A stretch of 64,000 nucleotides of DNA, from contig NZ_LT575483.1 in assembly GCF_900086705.1 (NCBI RefSeq), positions 3,453,533-3,517,532 on the forward strand, given 5' to 3'. The translations under genes and the position numbers were made by a program. This document shows positions 39,846 to 49,835 of the stretch, piece after piece. The DNA comes from Massilibacillus massiliensis (GTDB taxonomy: Bacteria; Bacillota; Negativicutes; FLKF01). Positions within the stretch are counted from its first letter, which is position 1, and the number at the start of each line of letters is the position of its first letter. The notes beneath the pieces are model-generated. The model was not told where the DNA came from, made no database searches, and was given only the letters and a program-made list of their open reading frames with translations.

Positions 39846-42800
39846 ATGTTGTCGGAAGATATCATAAAACAGCAAGCCGCTATGGGGTCATCTTATAAAA
39901 AGGGTTGTTATTATTATGAGACAGGACGTGTAGAAGATATCGAATTTATTTCGGATCAAAATTTATTTGTGGCGCAGGTTTCGGGGCGGGAAATCTACAG
40001 CGTTTCAATCAATTTTGATGCGCAGTATAAGATAAAAAACTATCATTGTGAGTGTCCGGCTTTTTATGAGTATAACGGGGCCTGCAAGCATATTGTGGCG
40101 GTAATGAAGACGATCAAAGATGATTGGGATAATTATTTTTCTAAAGAAAGTACGGTTATTCGTTTTCTAGATAAAAAGGAAAAGCCAAAGCTGCAATTGA
40201 CAAAACCAGCACAAGAAATGCTGAATTTTTTTATACAAAAATCCGAAAGTATGCATAATAAAATGTCACCTGTTCCAGTTCGATTGACAGGGACCTATAT
40301 ATTTTCCATTGTTTCCGGGCATAAAAAAAGTTCACTGAAATTTTTGATTGGCAGTGAACGGATGTATGTAGTAAAGCATATCACACAATTGATGGAAGCC
40401 TTAGAAACGAATAAGAATTTGTACTATGGAAAAAACTTTGCTTTCGATCCGCAGTATATGGTGTTTGATACAGCATCACAGGCGCTTGTAGATCTGTTGT
40501 ATCAAGGCTATATAGAAGAAAAACAGCGTAGTAGCTGGAACTATTATGCAAGCTATGGGTCAGCTTTTTCTGATGCACGGTATTATACACTGACCAATCG
40601 TACGTTAAAACAATTCTTTACTTGCATGGCGGATAAAGCCTTTGATATAGAAATAAACGATGAAAAACTGAAAGGTATTATGATTGAATACGGACGGCCG
40701 CAGCTTAATCTGACAATTCATAATATCAAGGGCGGTGTTCGTCTGGCACTTGAGTTGGAGCCAGACGAAGTCATATATGGATTAGACGACGATTATGAGT
40801 ATCTATATTATCAGCAAAAAATTTATCAGGTCGATGCCGAATTTTCCCAATCTATAAAACCAATCCTCGATTGTCTTTCGACGCAGCATGCAGTAGGTGT
40901 GGATATACCAGAAAGCAGTGCTTCCACATTTTTCTCAGGGATGTTGCCGGCGCTTGAAAAAATCAGTACAGTGCATCTTAAATCTGGCGTTTTGGCAAAG
41001 TACGCACGCGAGAAACTGGCGAAAGCTGTATATTTAGATAAGTTAAAGAATGGCATGAGCGCCCGGGTTGAATTTCGCTACGGTGAAAAAGTAGTGCAGT
41101 TTCATGATGATAAGTCGCAGAATGAAATCATGATGGATGGTAAGGTTCTTTTACGTTCCACGATTGAAGAAACCCAGCTGTTAAATTTGTTTCGTAAGTA
41201 CGGCTTTATTTGGGAAAATGGACAGTTAGTGCAATTGGATGAAGAAAAAGTTTACTTGTTTCTGCAGGAAGGCCTTTTAGAATTAAAGGATATCGCCGAA
41301 GTTTTTTATACAGATGCGTTTAAAAATATTCGTATTAAAGAAGCCAGCAATATTTCTGCCGGGGTTCGTCTTAATACAGAAACGGATATGCTGGAACTCT
41401 CGCTTGACTTTGACGATATCTCGCTTAAAGAACTTATGGAATTATTGACTTCCTATAAAATAAAAAAGCGTTATCATCGTTTACAGGACGGATCTTTTAT
41501 TCCCCTTGATTCACCGGCCTTTGAGGTTAGCGCAAGAATGCTTACCCAGCTTGGAGTCCGTCCCAATGATCTGAAAAAGAAAGTCATTGAACTTCCTAAA
41601 TATCGTGCCTTATATTTAGATAGTTTGGCGCGCGAAACTGGTGAGTTTTATATGGAACGCAGCAGTGCTTTTAAGAAAATGGTACAGGATATAAAAGAGC
41701 CAGAGGATGTGGAATATCAAGTTCCGGATGGCATACAGGGAAAATTAAGAGCATATCAAAAGACGGGATTTAAATGGCTAAAATCTTTGGCAAACTATGG
41801 CTTTGGCGGGATTTTAGCGGATGATATGGGCTTAGGAAAAACCTTGCAGGTTCTTACCTTTTTGCTATTTGAAAAAACAGATACGCCGCAGCCTTCTTTG
41901 GTTATTGCACCTACTTCACTTGTTTATAACTGGGAAGAGGAAGTACAGAAATTTGCGCCTAGTCTGAGGACTTTGGTCGTATCGGGAGACCCGGAAACGA
42001 GAGCAACACAGCTTCAAGAAGTTGACGAAGTGGATTTAGTCGTAACTTCGTATGCCTTGATTAAACGTGATATTGAATTTTATGAAAAAAAGAAGTTTTT
42101 GTATTGCTTTCTGGATGAGGCACAGCATGTGAAGAACCCGAATACTTTGAATGCCAAAACTGTAAAAAAAATCAGAGCTAAGAATTATTTTGCGCTGACA
42201 GGCACACCAATCGAAAATACATTAACAGAGTTATGGTCAATTTTTGATTTTATCATGCCAGGCTATTTGCAAAGTCATAGGACTTTTACCAGTAAGTTTG
42301 AACAGCCTATTGTAAAAAATAGTGATAAACAAGCGCTTAATGAACTTAGTCGTCATATCAAGCCTTTCATTATGCGGCGGATGAAAAAAGCCGTGCTTAA
42401 GGAATTGCCGGAAAAAGTAGAAAGTAAACTGAGCTGTGAGATGACAGAGCAGCAGGTAAAACTTTATGCTGCTTGGGCAGTGCAGGCGAAAGCAGAACTT
42501 GACACTGAAATTGCCGCGCATGGTTTTTCAAAAAGTCAGATAAAAATTCTAGCATTACTAACGAGATTAAGACAAATTTGTTGCCATCCATCTCTATTTA
42601 TCGAGGATTATCATGGTGGCAGCGGCAAGTTGGAAGTTTTTAAAGAGATTGTCAAGGAAGCAGTAAACGCTGGTCATCGGGTACTTATTTTTTCTCAGTT
42701 TACGGGTATGCTGGCGATTATTAAAGAAGAGTTAGTAAAAATGAATATATCTCATTATTATTTGGACGGATCAACGCCAGCCGAAGATCGGATAAAACTT

Positions 42801-43133
42801 GTGCATTCTTTTAATGCTGGAGATAGAGAGGTATTTCTCATATCGCTTAAAGCAGGAGGTACAGGACTAAATCTGACAGGGGCAGATACCGTAATTCATT
42901 ATGATCCATGGTGGAATCCTGCGGTAGAAGATCAGGCGACAGATCGGGCGTATCGCATCGGTCAGAAAAATTCAGTCCAAGTATACAAATTTATTGCAAA
43001 AAATACAGTGGAAGAAAAAATCTATGAACTCCAAAATAAAAAGCGAGAAATGATCGACAGCTTAGTAAAACCCGGCGAAAATTTCTTGACTAAGCTAAGT
43101 GAAGATGAAATACGGAAGTTGTTTGTTCTCTAG
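39846..43133 (+). CDS. SWIM zinc-finger SNF2-family helicase
   Basis: 1095 residues. An N-terminal SWIM zinc finger (CECPAFYEYNGACKH, about residues 60-80) and a long bacterial SNF2-associated region are followed by the SNF2 ATPase: Walker A DDMGLGKTLQ near residue 658, DEAQH box near 757, ALTGTPIENTLTELWSIFDF motif III region (read in two parts), then helicase C with LISLKAGGTGLNLTGAD and DQATDRAYRIGQ. It is an ATP-driven DNA translocase or remodeller, and relatives occur both as housekeeping genes and in defence loci. GGGAG precedes the start. No methylase or nuclease gene lies beside it. Confidence 0.92.
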   Translation: MLSEDIIKQQAAMGSSYKKGCYYYETGRVEDIEFISDQNLFVAQVSGREIYSVSINFDAQYKIKNYHCECPAFYEYNGACKHIVAVMKTIKDDWDNYFSKESTVIRFLDKKEKPKLQLTKPAQEMLNFFIQKSESMHNKMSPVPVRLTGTYIFSIVSGHKKSSLKFLIGSERMYVVKHITQLMEALETNKNLYYGKNFAFDPQYMVFDTASQALVDLLYQGYIEEKQRSSWNYYASYGSAFSDARYYTLTNRTLKQFFTCMADKAFDIEINDEKLKGIMIEYGRPQLNLTIHNIKGGVRLALELEPDEVIYGLDDDYEYLYYQQKIYQVDAEFSQSIKPILDCLSTQHAVGVDIPESSASTFFSGMLPALEKISTVHLKSGVLAKYAREKLAKAVYLDKLKNGMSARVEFRYGEKVVQFHDDKSQNEIMMDGKVLLRSTIEETQLLNLFRKYGFIWENGQLVQLDEEKVYLFLQEGLLELKDIAEVFYTDAFKNIRIKEASNISAGVRLNTETDMLELSLDFDDISLKELMELLTSYKIKKRYHRLQDGSFIPLDSPAFEVSARMLTQLGVRPNDLKKKVIELPKYRALYLDSLARETGEFYMERSSAFKKMVQDIKEPEDVEYQVPDGIQGKLRAYQKTGFKWLKSLANYGFGGILADDMGLGKTLQVLTFLLFEKTDTPQPSLVIAPTSLVYNWEEEVQKFAPSLRTLVVSGDPETRATQLQEVDEVDLVVTSYALIKRDIEFYEKKKFLYCFLDEAQHVKNPNTLNAKTVKKIRAKNYFALTGTPIENTLTELWSIFDFIMPGYLQSHRTFTSKFEQPIVKNSDKQALNELSRHIKPFIMRRMKKAVLKELPEKVESKLSCEMTEQQVKLYAAWAVQAKAELDTEIAAHGFSKSQIKILALLTRLRQICCHPSLFIEDYHGGSGKLEVFKEIVKEAVNAGHRVLIFSQFTGMLAIIKEELVKMNISHYYLDGSTPAEDRIKLVHSFNAGDREVFLISLKAGGTGLNLTGADTVIHYDPWWNPAVEDQATDRAYRIGQKNSVQVYKFIAKNTVEEKIYELQNKKREMIDSLVKPGENFLTKLSEDEIRKLFVL

Positions 43134-43159
43134 GGGCTGTGGAGAAATACCACACTGGA

Positions 43160-43438
43160 TTATATCGTGATTTGCTTTGTAAGCTTTATACCCAATTGAA
43201 CAGCTTTTTCACAGTCTTTAGGAAATTGTTCTTCTCGAACTTTCGCTTTTTTACTTTCATCAAATAGTGTTGCAACGTATTTTGAGTAATCATCAAATTG
43301 GTAGGTATCATTCACAGTGAGGGTTTCTACGTAGCCAAACGTTCGTTGAAGACACATTTCCATTGGTTCAAGTTCTTTTTCCAAATTCGAATCTTTCATT
43401 TGGGTATTTGTCCAGTTCATCGTATAGATCAAAGCAAT
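43160..43438 (-). pseudogene. flavodoxin-family oxidoreductase, 3' fragment
   Basis: The C-terminal ~93 residues (IYTMNWTNTQMKDSN ... QRTFGYVETLTVNDTYQFDDY ... KAVQLGIKL) resemble the end of flavodoxin-like NAD(P)H oxidoreductases. The N-terminal FMN-binding half is absent. It lies on the same strand just past the EF-G gene, whose terminator hairpin cuts into the former upstream part. Confidence 0.55.
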
Positions 43439-43459
43439 AGCAATGAGATAACATAAAGA

Positions 43460-43491
43460 GGACTGGCAACAAATTCTACTGTTGCCAGTCC
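43460..43491 (-). terminator. terminator of the EF-G gene
   Basis: Perfect 12-bp stem GGACTGGCAACA / TGTTGCCAGTCC with an 8-nt loop, 36 bases past the EF-G stop on the minus strand, followed by CTCTTT. Confidence 0.75.
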
Positions 43492-43526
43492 TTACATTGT
43501 GTATCACTAAATTATGATCGAGCGTG

Positions 43527-45602
43527 TTAGTTATCTTTTGCTTCGATGACTTTTTCTGCTACGTTTTTTGGTACTTCTTCGAAGTGATGCATTTCCATAG
43601 AATAAGTGGCTCTGCCTTGCGTCCTTGAACGAAGATCTGTTGCATATCCAAACATTTCAGAGAGGGGAACAAACCCTCTTACAATCTGCATGACGCCTCT
43701 TGCTTCCATACCCTCGATTTTACCTCTTCTCGAGTTTATATTACCGATTATATCGCCCATATAGTTTTCTGGAACTGTAACCTCCACTTTCATGATAGGC
43801 TCGAGCAGCACAGGGGCAGCTTTTTTGCATCCATCTTTGAAGGCCATAGAACCAGCAATTTTAAAGGCCATTTCTGATGAGTCAACCTCGTGGTAGGAGC
43901 CATCAAACAAAGTAACTTTAAGATCTATTACTGGATATCCGCCGAGTACACCGTTGTTTAGTGCTTCTGTTATACCAGCTTCAACTGCAGGGATGTATTC
44001 TCTTGGGATCGCTCCACCGACAATCTTATTGACAAATTCAAAGCCAGTACCGGCTTCTTTTGGTTCAATCTCAAGCCATACATGACCGAACTGACCTTTA
44101 CCGCCAGACTGTCTGATGAACTTACCTTCAACTTTAACTTTTTTCTTAATTGTTTCTTTGTATGCAACTTGCGGTTTTCCTACATTTGCTTCAACTTTGT
44201 ATTCTCGCATCATTCTATCCACGATGATGTCTAGGTGAAGTTCTCCCATACCAGATATTATAGTTTGACCAGTATCTGGGTCGGTATAAGTCTTGAAGGT
44301 TGGATCTTCTTCGGCAAGCTTCGATAATGCGATGCCCATCTTTTCCTGCCCAGCTTTCGTCTTTGGTTCAATTGCTACACTGATCACTGTTTCAGGGAAT
44401 TGCATGGATTCTAGAATAATTGGATGCGCTTCATCACAAAGTGTATCTCCTGTAGTTGTATCTTTAAGACCAACTGCTGCAGCGATATCTCCTGTAAAAA
44501 CTTCTTTAATATCTTCTCTATGATTTGCATGCATTTGCACGATTCTACCAATTCGTTCTCTTTTGTCTTTCACTGAATTGTAAACGTAAGATCCAGCGTC
44601 CAGTTTTCCCGAATATACTCTAAAGAAACAAAGTTTTCCAACGAATGGGTCAACCATAATTTTAAATGCCAAAGCTGAAAATGGTTCGGTATCCTCAGGC
44701 TTTCTTTCCATTGGTATATCACCTTCAAGAGAAATTCCTTTGATCGGTGGTATATCTTCAGGGGAAGGCATATAAGCGATAACTGCATCAAGTAGAAGTT
44801 GGACACCTTTATTTTTATAGGAAGATCCACATGTCACTGGAATAATTTTCGTTTCGATTGTCGCTTTTCGCAAACTGGATATTAATTCAGCTGTTGTGAT
44901 TTCTTCACCTTCAAGATATTTGATCGTTAAATCTTCATCTTGCTCAACAACTGCTTCAAGAAGCTTTGTTCTATACGTCTCAGCTAAGGCTAACATTTCT
45001 TCAGGAATATCAGTTTCTTCTATTTTTTCACCTAAATCATCCCTATACATTTCCGCTTTCATTTTTATCAGGTCGATAATACCTGTAAAAGTATCTTCAC
45101 GACCGATTGGCAATTGGATGGGAATTGCATTTGCTTGCAATCTATCTTTCATCATTTGTATGACATTTAAAAAATCAGCACCCATAATATCCATTTTGTT
45201 TATATAAACCATCCTTGGAACTTTATACTTATCCGCCTGTCTCCATACCGTTTCTGTTTGCGGCTCAACGCCATCTTTAGCAGACAGTACTGTTATAGCC
45301 CCATCAAGCACGCGAAGTGATCGTTCCACTTCAACTGTGAAGTCAACGTGGCCAGGGGTGTCAATAATGTTAATTTTATGATTTTTCCATTGTGCTGTTG
45401 TCGCAGCCGAAGTAATTGTTATTCCTCTTTCTTGCTCTTGTTCCATCCAGTCCATTGTAGCAGCACCTTCATGAACTTCGCCTATTCTATGAGTTCTTCC
45501 TGTATAAAATAGGATGCGCTCAGTCGTTGTTGTTTTGCCAGCATCAATATGAGCCATAATTCCTACGTTTCTAACTTTATCAAGTGTAAATTGTCTTGCC
45601 AT
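43527..45602 (-). CDS. fusA: elongation factor G (solitary copy)
   Basis: 691 residues from the ATG at 45602 behind AAAGGAAG; the open frame to 45686 has no ribosome site. GTPase motifs are [12 protein letters not shown] (G1), the RGITI switch, DTPGH (G3) and NKMD (G4). Domains II-V follow at normal length, ending in [16 protein letters not shown]. It translocates tRNA and mRNA on the ribosome. The sequence is an ordinary EF-G, not a TetM-type protection protein. It is not in a str operon (no rpsL, rpsG or tuf nearby); it faces a TetR-family regulator across shared operators, so it is probably an inducible second EF-G. Confidence 0.93.
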   Translation of the reverse strand: MARQFTLDKVRNVGIMAHIDAGKTTTTERILFYTGRTHRIGEVHEGAATMDWMEQEQERGITITSAATTAQWKNHKINIIDTPGHVDFTVEVERSLRVLDGAITVLSAKDGVEPQTETVWRQADKYKVPRMVYINKMDIMGADFLNVIQMMKDRLQANAIPIQLPIGREDTFTGIIDLIKMKAEMYRDDLGEKIEETDIPEEMLALAETYRTKLLEAVVEQDEDLTIKYLEGEEITTAELISSLRKATIETKIIPVTCGSSYKNKGVQLLLDAVIAYMPSPEDIPPIKGISLEGDIPMERKPEDTEPFSALAFKIMVDPFVGKLCFFRVYSGKLDAGSYVYNSVKDKRERIGRIVQMHANHREDIKEVFTGDIAAAVGLKDTTTGDTLCDEAHPIILESMQFPETVISVAIEPKTKAGQEKMGIALSKLAEEDPTFKTYTDPDTGQTIISGMGELHLDIIVDRMMREYKVEANVGKPQVAYKETIKKKVKVEGKFIRQSGGKGQFGHVWLEIEPKEAGTGFEFVNKIVGGAIPREYIPAVEAGITEALNNGVLGGYPVIDLKVTLFDGSYHEVDSSEMAFKIAGSMAFKDGCKKAAPVLLEPIMKVEVTVPENYMGDIIGNINSRRGKIEGMEARGVMQIVRGFVPLSEMFGYATDLRSRTQGRATYSMEMHHFEEVPKNVAEKVIEAKDN

Positions 45603-45630
45603 AAATATCTTCCTTTCGACATAAAATATA

Positions 45631-45760
45631 CAAACCGGTCTACTAAAATAATAGTTCTTTATATTACAAATGTCAAGAATAAACAATTAGTCTGAAAGTT
45701 AAAACGTTTATTCTTGACACCTTCGTGTAGAATGCTATAATTTTATAGACCAGTCGGTTT
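45631..45760. promoter_or_regulatory. divergent promoters and LmrA-like operators, EF-G / TetR
   Basis: Minus strand toward EF-G: TTGACA (45671-45676), 17 bases, TATTAT (45648-45653), then TAGACCGGTTTG (45631-45642). Plus strand toward the regulator: TTGACA (45714-45719), 16 bases, TATAAT (45736-45741), then TAGACCAGTCGGTTTG (45746-45761). Both operators resemble the TAGACC-type box of LmrA/QdoR regulators. The two -35 regions are mirror copies (GTTTATTCTTGACA). Confidence 0.65.
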
Positions 45761-45841
45761 GATTTACCACTCTATATGTGCGTGATATTACCTGAATATG
45801 AGGATTTAATAATTTTTGATAAAGGTGGATGTAAAGACTAT

Positions 45842-46411
45842 ATGAAGCAAAACACAAAAATTTTAAAAGGTGAAAAGTCTAAAGCGCAATTGATAGAATG
45901 TGCATCTCGTTTATTTCTGGAAAAAGGGTATAATGCAACAGGAATTAACGAAATCATAAACAGCGCTGGATTGTCTAAAGGGTCGTTCTATTTTTATTTC
46001 TCAAGTAAAAAAGATCTAGCAATATCCGTAGCTGAATATTATAACCAAATCATGCTTACTGACATTGCAAAGACTGCAAAAGATAAAACATGGGAAGCTT
46101 TTGTCGAAAAACTAGTGGGGGATCTCCTTAAAAAAGCAAAAGGAGGGAAGAGTTTTGGATGCCCAATGGCTGTATTAGGGATGGAGACTGCTATTTTAGA
46201 TCCAGATATTGCCGCTAAAAATTATGCATCTTTACAGAGTATAATTGCGATCTTTACAGATGTACTGAAGAGGTCAGGGGTTTCTGAAGAAAAAGCGACC
46301 AGCAGTGCGGAGCGTGCATTTGCGATATATGAAGGATATTTGTTGTTATATAGATTAGGCAAAGATCTTCATGAATTAGAAAAACTTTTAAGAGATTTAA
46401 AAGAAATATAA
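45842..46411 (+). CDS. TetR-family transcriptional regulator (LmrA/QdoR-like)
   Basis: 189 residues if started at 45842; the frame is open from 45776 but neither start has a good ribosome site. The N-terminal TetR helix-turn-helix (LIECASRLFLEKGYNATGIN, then AGLSKGSFYFYFSSKKDLA) is followed by a C-terminal ligand domain with KSFGCPMAVLGME, typical of the LmrA/YxaF group. It probably represses both itself and the divergent EF-G gene, with release by a small molecule. Confidence 0.83.
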   Translation: MKQNTKILKGEKSKAQLIECASRLFLEKGYNATGINEIINSAGLSKGSFYFYFSSKKDLAISVAEYYNQIMLTDIAKTAKDKTWEAFVEKLVGDLLKKAKGGKSFGCPMAVLGMETAILDPDIAAKNYASLQSIIAIFTDVLKRSGVSEEKATSSAERAFAIYEGYLLLYRLGKDLHELEKLLRDLKEI

Positions 46412-46490
46412 ACTTAATTTCGGATCTAAAAGGTAAATATAGTAAGTTTGTAGATCTATGTAGCCGTTTATATGGTGTAGTATAAAGCTG

Positions 46491-47258
46491 TCATTTTACA
46501 AAGAGCTCTTGGACTTTTATTGCTGGATGATGATAGCGTTCTTTTTGAATAGAGTCTTGTTTGTATTCGATCGCCTCTTGCGGGCACCAATGAATGCAGG
46601 CTAAGCAATATTCGCAATGATGCTGCCAGCAGGGGCGGCCTTGTTTAATGGTGATATTATTTGCCGGACATGTTTTGGCGCAGATCCCACAGCCAATGCA
46701 AGTATCTTTTGTCCAAAAATCTATATCCATTTTGCTGGGGTTAAAATCATGATACATTTTTTCCGCCATAGAATCCGTGATTAGGGCGGTTGTTTCATTT
46801 TTTTCTTTATGATCAATGGCTGCAGCAATTGCAGAAATTTCTTGTGGTTCATTGTCAATCCGATCGATAAAGTCTTGTTTTGGATGCGGATAATACATAA
46901 ACCACATGTTGCCCGGCATTGATATGCCGAAGGTTGCCGACAAACTGCCGCCCCTGTCAATTAAAATCTGTTGCAATTGCTGAAAGGAAATAGCTGCAGA
47001 ACTTCCATAGCTCGCAATTGCGAAGTAGTATATATCCTTATGAACAGGCATCGTTTCGACAAATCGCTTTAACATATGGGGAAGTCCGCGAAAATAGACA
47101 GGAAAGATGAATCCAATTCTGTCCGCGTTTAAAGCGTCATTATGATCCGTGTTTTTATGAATTCTTACGATTTTAGCATCGGTTAGATTGGTTTGTAAGT
47201 CCTTTGCTATTTTTAGAGAATTACCTGTACCAGTAAAATAATAAATTGTTGTATGCAT
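46491..47258 (-). CDS. EFR1-type flavodoxin-ferredoxin fusion
   Basis: 255 residues; the ATG at 47258 is favoured by AAGTGAT upstream. The N-terminal flavodoxin-like domain has the FMN phosphate loop YYFTGTGNSLKIA and GFIFPVYFRGLP. The C-terminal half carries two 4Fe-4S ferredoxin clusters (CIGCGICAKTCPANNI and CEYCLACIHWCP). It is a cytoplasmic electron carrier or reductase of unknown partner. A nitroreductase gene lies just upstream on the same strand, and the two could share a redox role. Confidence 0.87.
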   Translation of the reverse strand: MHTTIYYFTGTGNSLKIAKDLQTNLTDAKIVRIHKNTDHNDALNADRIGFIFPVYFRGLPHMLKRFVETMPVHKDIYYFAIASYGSSAAISFQQLQQILIDRGGSLSATFGISMPGNMWFMYYPHPKQDFIDRIDNEPQEISAIAAAIDHKEKNETTALITDSMAEKMYHDFNPSKMDIDFWTKDTCIGCGICAKTCPANNITIKQGRPCWQHHCEYCLACIHWCPQEAIEYKQDSIQKERYHHPAIKVQELFVK

Positions 47259-47359
47259 AAACATCACTTCAATATCTATAGATTTTGGGACAGCTCATTA
47301 GCCGTATGCTTATCTTGAGCTGTCCAATACTTTTTAAATAAGAATAAAGAAAAAAGAAA

Positions 47360-47863
47360 TTACCATTTTTCAATGTGTACTTTTTCAGCTTTATAACGAT
47401 CCATAAATTCATTCTTTTGACCATCGGGATAGCCTACAGAAATCAGTGCAAATGGTTTTATATGAGACGGCAGATGAAATAAATTGCGTACATTTTCAGC
47501 AACAAAGTCTGCCGTTGCAACACCAAGCCATACACCACCAAGTTCTAGATGCACTGCTTCTAATAATAAATTTTCAGCAGCGGCAGCTAAATCTTGTTCC
47601 CAAGCGGTCGGAATTTTTAGATCATTTTCATTTGCTACTAAAACGAAGGTAACTGCTGAATTTGCAGCCATCTTCGCATAAGGAGAAACTTGAGAAATTT
47701 TTTCTAAATTCTCTTTTTCCTGTACGACAATAAATTCCCACGGCTGCTGGTTGCCTGCCGAAGGAGCCTGCATCGCTGCTCGAAGTAAGCGATCAATTTT
47801 TTCCGGCTCAACAGCCTGATTTTTAAATTTACGGATACTTCTTCGATTGAATATTTCTTTCAT
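47360..47863 (-). CDS. nitroreductase-family flavoprotein
   Basis: 167 residues, a short single-domain nitroreductase. FMN-binding RRSIRKFKNQAVEP near the N-terminus, AMQAPSAGNQQPWEFIVV, and LGGVWLGVA then ISVGYPDG at the C-terminus are all family blocks. Such enzymes reduce nitro compounds or quinones with NAD(P)H. Strong ribosome site GAGGAGG before the ATG. Confidence 0.88.
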   Translation of the reverse strand: MKEIFNRRSIRKFKNQAVEPEKIDRLLRAAMQAPSAGNQQPWEFIVVQEKENLEKISQVSPYAKMAANSAVTFVLVANENDLKIPTAWEQDLAAAAENLLLEAVHLELGGVWLGVATADFVAENVRNLFHLPSHIKPFALISVGYPDGQKNEFMDRYKAEKVHIEKW

Positions 47864-47962
47864 AATATAGATACCTCCTCAGAATATTGTAATGCTTTTC
47901 TATATATTTTTTATTATAACTATTCTAAGCAACGTTTTCCAATTTATTCTGTCTTTTATATA

Positions 47963-48124
47963 TACTATGGACAGATAGGCAGCGGGTCGGCGATAAGCAC
48001 CCATCTGCGTCGTTGCATGAAGGTGCTGTTCGTCGACGTACGACAGTACGACTCCTTCACATCCCCTTCATGCGCCTAGCATCTGGGCACTTCTCACCAA
48101 CCGGCAACCTATCTTCGTACTAGT
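47963..48124. repeat. GC-rich 160-bp palindromic dispersed repeat
   Basis: Two ~60-base arms (47963-48022 and 48062-48124) are imperfect inverted copies with an inner GTCGACGTACGAC palindrome. Base composition is far richer in GC than the neighbours and no ORF fits. The last 20 bases recur, inverted, at 59801-59820, so it is a dispersed element, possibly REP/BIME-like. This is the main content of the gap between the nitroreductase and the next operon. Confidence 0.7.
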
Positions 48125-48168
48125 TTATGGGGGAAACAAATTTAAATATCTTCTATGGTCGACAGTTT

Positions 48169-48202
48169 AAGCGATGATTCCAAGCTGAATCATCGCTTTT
48201 GT
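48169..48202. terminator. isolated terminator-like hairpin
   Basis: Perfect 12-bp stem AAGCGATGATTC / GAATCATCGCTT with a 6-nt loop and four T. No plus-strand gene precedes it, so it may end an unseen RNA or a lost gene. Confidence 0.65.
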
Positions 48203-48398
48203 AATTTGTAGGTTAAACCTTCGATTGACAACAATTTTAATGGAAGATCATCTAGAGAATATACAAAAAAATAACGGAAGCATTACAGCTCTATTTTTAA
48301 TTTACTTAATTTTTACATAGACTTAACATTTCACAATATGTATCTTGCTATACTGGAAACAGTCACTGACTAAATTATAAGGATGAAAGGACATCATA

Positions 48399-49700
48399 AT
48401 GCGAAAAAATATTTTGAAGACGATCGTCTTCGGGCTATGTAGCACTCTTTTACTAGCTGGATGTGGATCTTCCAGCTCTACTGGCAGCGCAGACGGCAAT
48501 GGTAAAAAAATTAAGATTGAATATTGGCATGTCAATGCTGAAACACAAGGCGGTAAAACAGTGGATCAGCTTGTTAAGGAATTTAACGCGCAAAGTAAAG
48601 ATGTTGAAGTGGTTGCTCGTTATAATCCGGATATGTACAAGGGTTTGATGCAGAATTTGCAGGCTGAGGTTGCGACGGGTAAATCACCGGCTGTCGTACA
48701 AATAGGATGGGCATTTTTAGATTATTTTTCTAATAATTTTCAATATGTTGAACCTCAAAAAATTATAGATGCAAGTTTTCCGGATGATAAAACTTTTCTT
48801 CAAGATAAGTTTCTTCCGAACATATTAGGTCTTGCTAAAAACAGTAAAGAAAGTCAAGTTGGTATCCCTTATTCATTGAGTACACCAGTATTATATATAA
48901 ACAAAGATCTTTTGAAACAAGCTGGATTAGATGAAAATGGACCAAAGACTTGGGAAGAATTGATCCAATTCTCTAATACGATTAAAGAAAAAACAGGAAA
49001 ATACGGTTTTTATATGCAAGAACCAGCCGATAACTGGGCGCAACAATCCTTAATTGAAAGCAATGGTGCTAAGATGATAACCAACGGCAAGGCAAGTTTT
49101 GCCTCAGAAGAAGGCATCAAAGCATATCAAGCTTATGCGGATATGGTAGTAAATACAAAATCAGCGCTACATATTTCTTGGGGTGAGGGTGTACAATCCT
49201 TCATTGACGGAAATGTTGGCATGTTATATACGACGATTGCACAGAGAGCAAATGTCCAAAACAATGCAAAATTTGATGTTACAGCGGTGAATTCACCAGC
49301 TTGGCAAGGCAAGGATAGAAAATTGCCAGCAGGCGGATGTTTCTTAGCAATTACAGCACAGTCACCTGAAGAACAAAAAGCAGCGTGGGAATTTATGAAA
49401 TTCCTTTATAGTGTGCAGTCTATGGCAGAATGGACGAAAGGTACCGGCTATGTACCACCTCGTAAAGATGTAGCTGAGGCTGAAAATGGCTTAAAAAGTT
49501 TCTTAGCTGAAAACAAAATGATGACGGCAGCTACAACGCAAATGGAAAGTGTAGTACCTTGGACCTCTTTCCCAGGGGATGCAGGTCTCCAAGCAGAACA
49601 GCTGTTACTTGATGTAAGAGATCGAATCTTAAATGGCAATATTTCAGCGCGGGACGGTTTGACGGAAACCCAGACGAAGATTAATACATTGATGAAATAG
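48399..49700 (+). CDS. ABC transporter extracellular solute-binding lipoprotein (sugar/G3P type)
   Basis: 433 residues. Signal peptide with lipobox LLAGC, then a family 1 solute-binding fold (about 35-430) beginning KIEYWHVNAET, with AEVATGKSPAVVQIGW and the closing WTSFPGDAGLQAEQLLLDVRD. The build is like UgpB/MalE-type proteins that bind sugars or glycerophosphoryl compounds. It is the first gene of a five-gene operon with two permeases, an ATPase and a TIM-barrel isomerase. A terminator-like hairpin after it would let it be made in excess over the membrane parts. Confidence 0.87.
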   Translation: MRKNILKTIVFGLCSTLLLAGCGSSSSTGSADGNGKKIKIEYWHVNAETQGGKTVDQLVKEFNAQSKDVEVVARYNPDMYKGLMQNLQAEVATGKSPAVVQIGWAFLDYFSNNFQYVEPQKIIDASFPDDKTFLQDKFLPNILGLAKNSKESQVGIPYSLSTPVLYINKDLLKQAGLDENGPKTWEELIQFSNTIKEKTGKYGFYMQEPADNWAQQSLIESNGAKMITNGKASFASEEGIKAYQAYADMVVNTKSALHISWGEGVQSFIDGNVGMLYTTIAQRANVQNNAKFDVTAVNSPAWQGKDRKLPAGGCFLAITAQSPEEQKAAWEFMKFLYSVQSMAEWTKGTGYVPPRKDVAEAENGLKSFLAENKMMTAATTQMESVVPWTSFPGDAGLQAEQLLLDVRDRILNGNISARDGLTETQTKINTLMK

Positions 49701-49755
49701 AGTTCATGCATTGCGGGAAGATCCCCGGCTTGAGACGCAGTTAAACAAAACGTTG

Positions 49756-49795
49756 AAAACGGTGGATTCAGAGAAAAATTCTGGACCACCGTTTT
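49756..49795 (+). terminator. intra-operon attenuating hairpin
   Basis: Stem AAAACGGTGG / CCACCGTTTT with further pairing in the loop and T5, between the binding protein and the first permease. Partial read-through would reduce expression of the downstream genes. Confidence 0.78.
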
Positions 49796-49835
49796 TACAT
49801 GTTAGCAAAGAGAACGATAGGAAAGAGGTGCAAGA

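Noticed and set aside
43439-43507. N-terminal 23 residues of the open frame ending at 43160 as part of the flavodoxin protein
   Set aside because: This part overlaps the EF-G terminator hairpin and lacks the FMN-binding sequence; it is an accidental extension of a 3' fragment.
43527-45602. EF-G gene as a TetM-type tetracycline ribosomal protection gene
   Set aside because: GTPase motifs and domain IV/V sequence are those of canonical EF-G; the tetracycline-protection signatures are absent.
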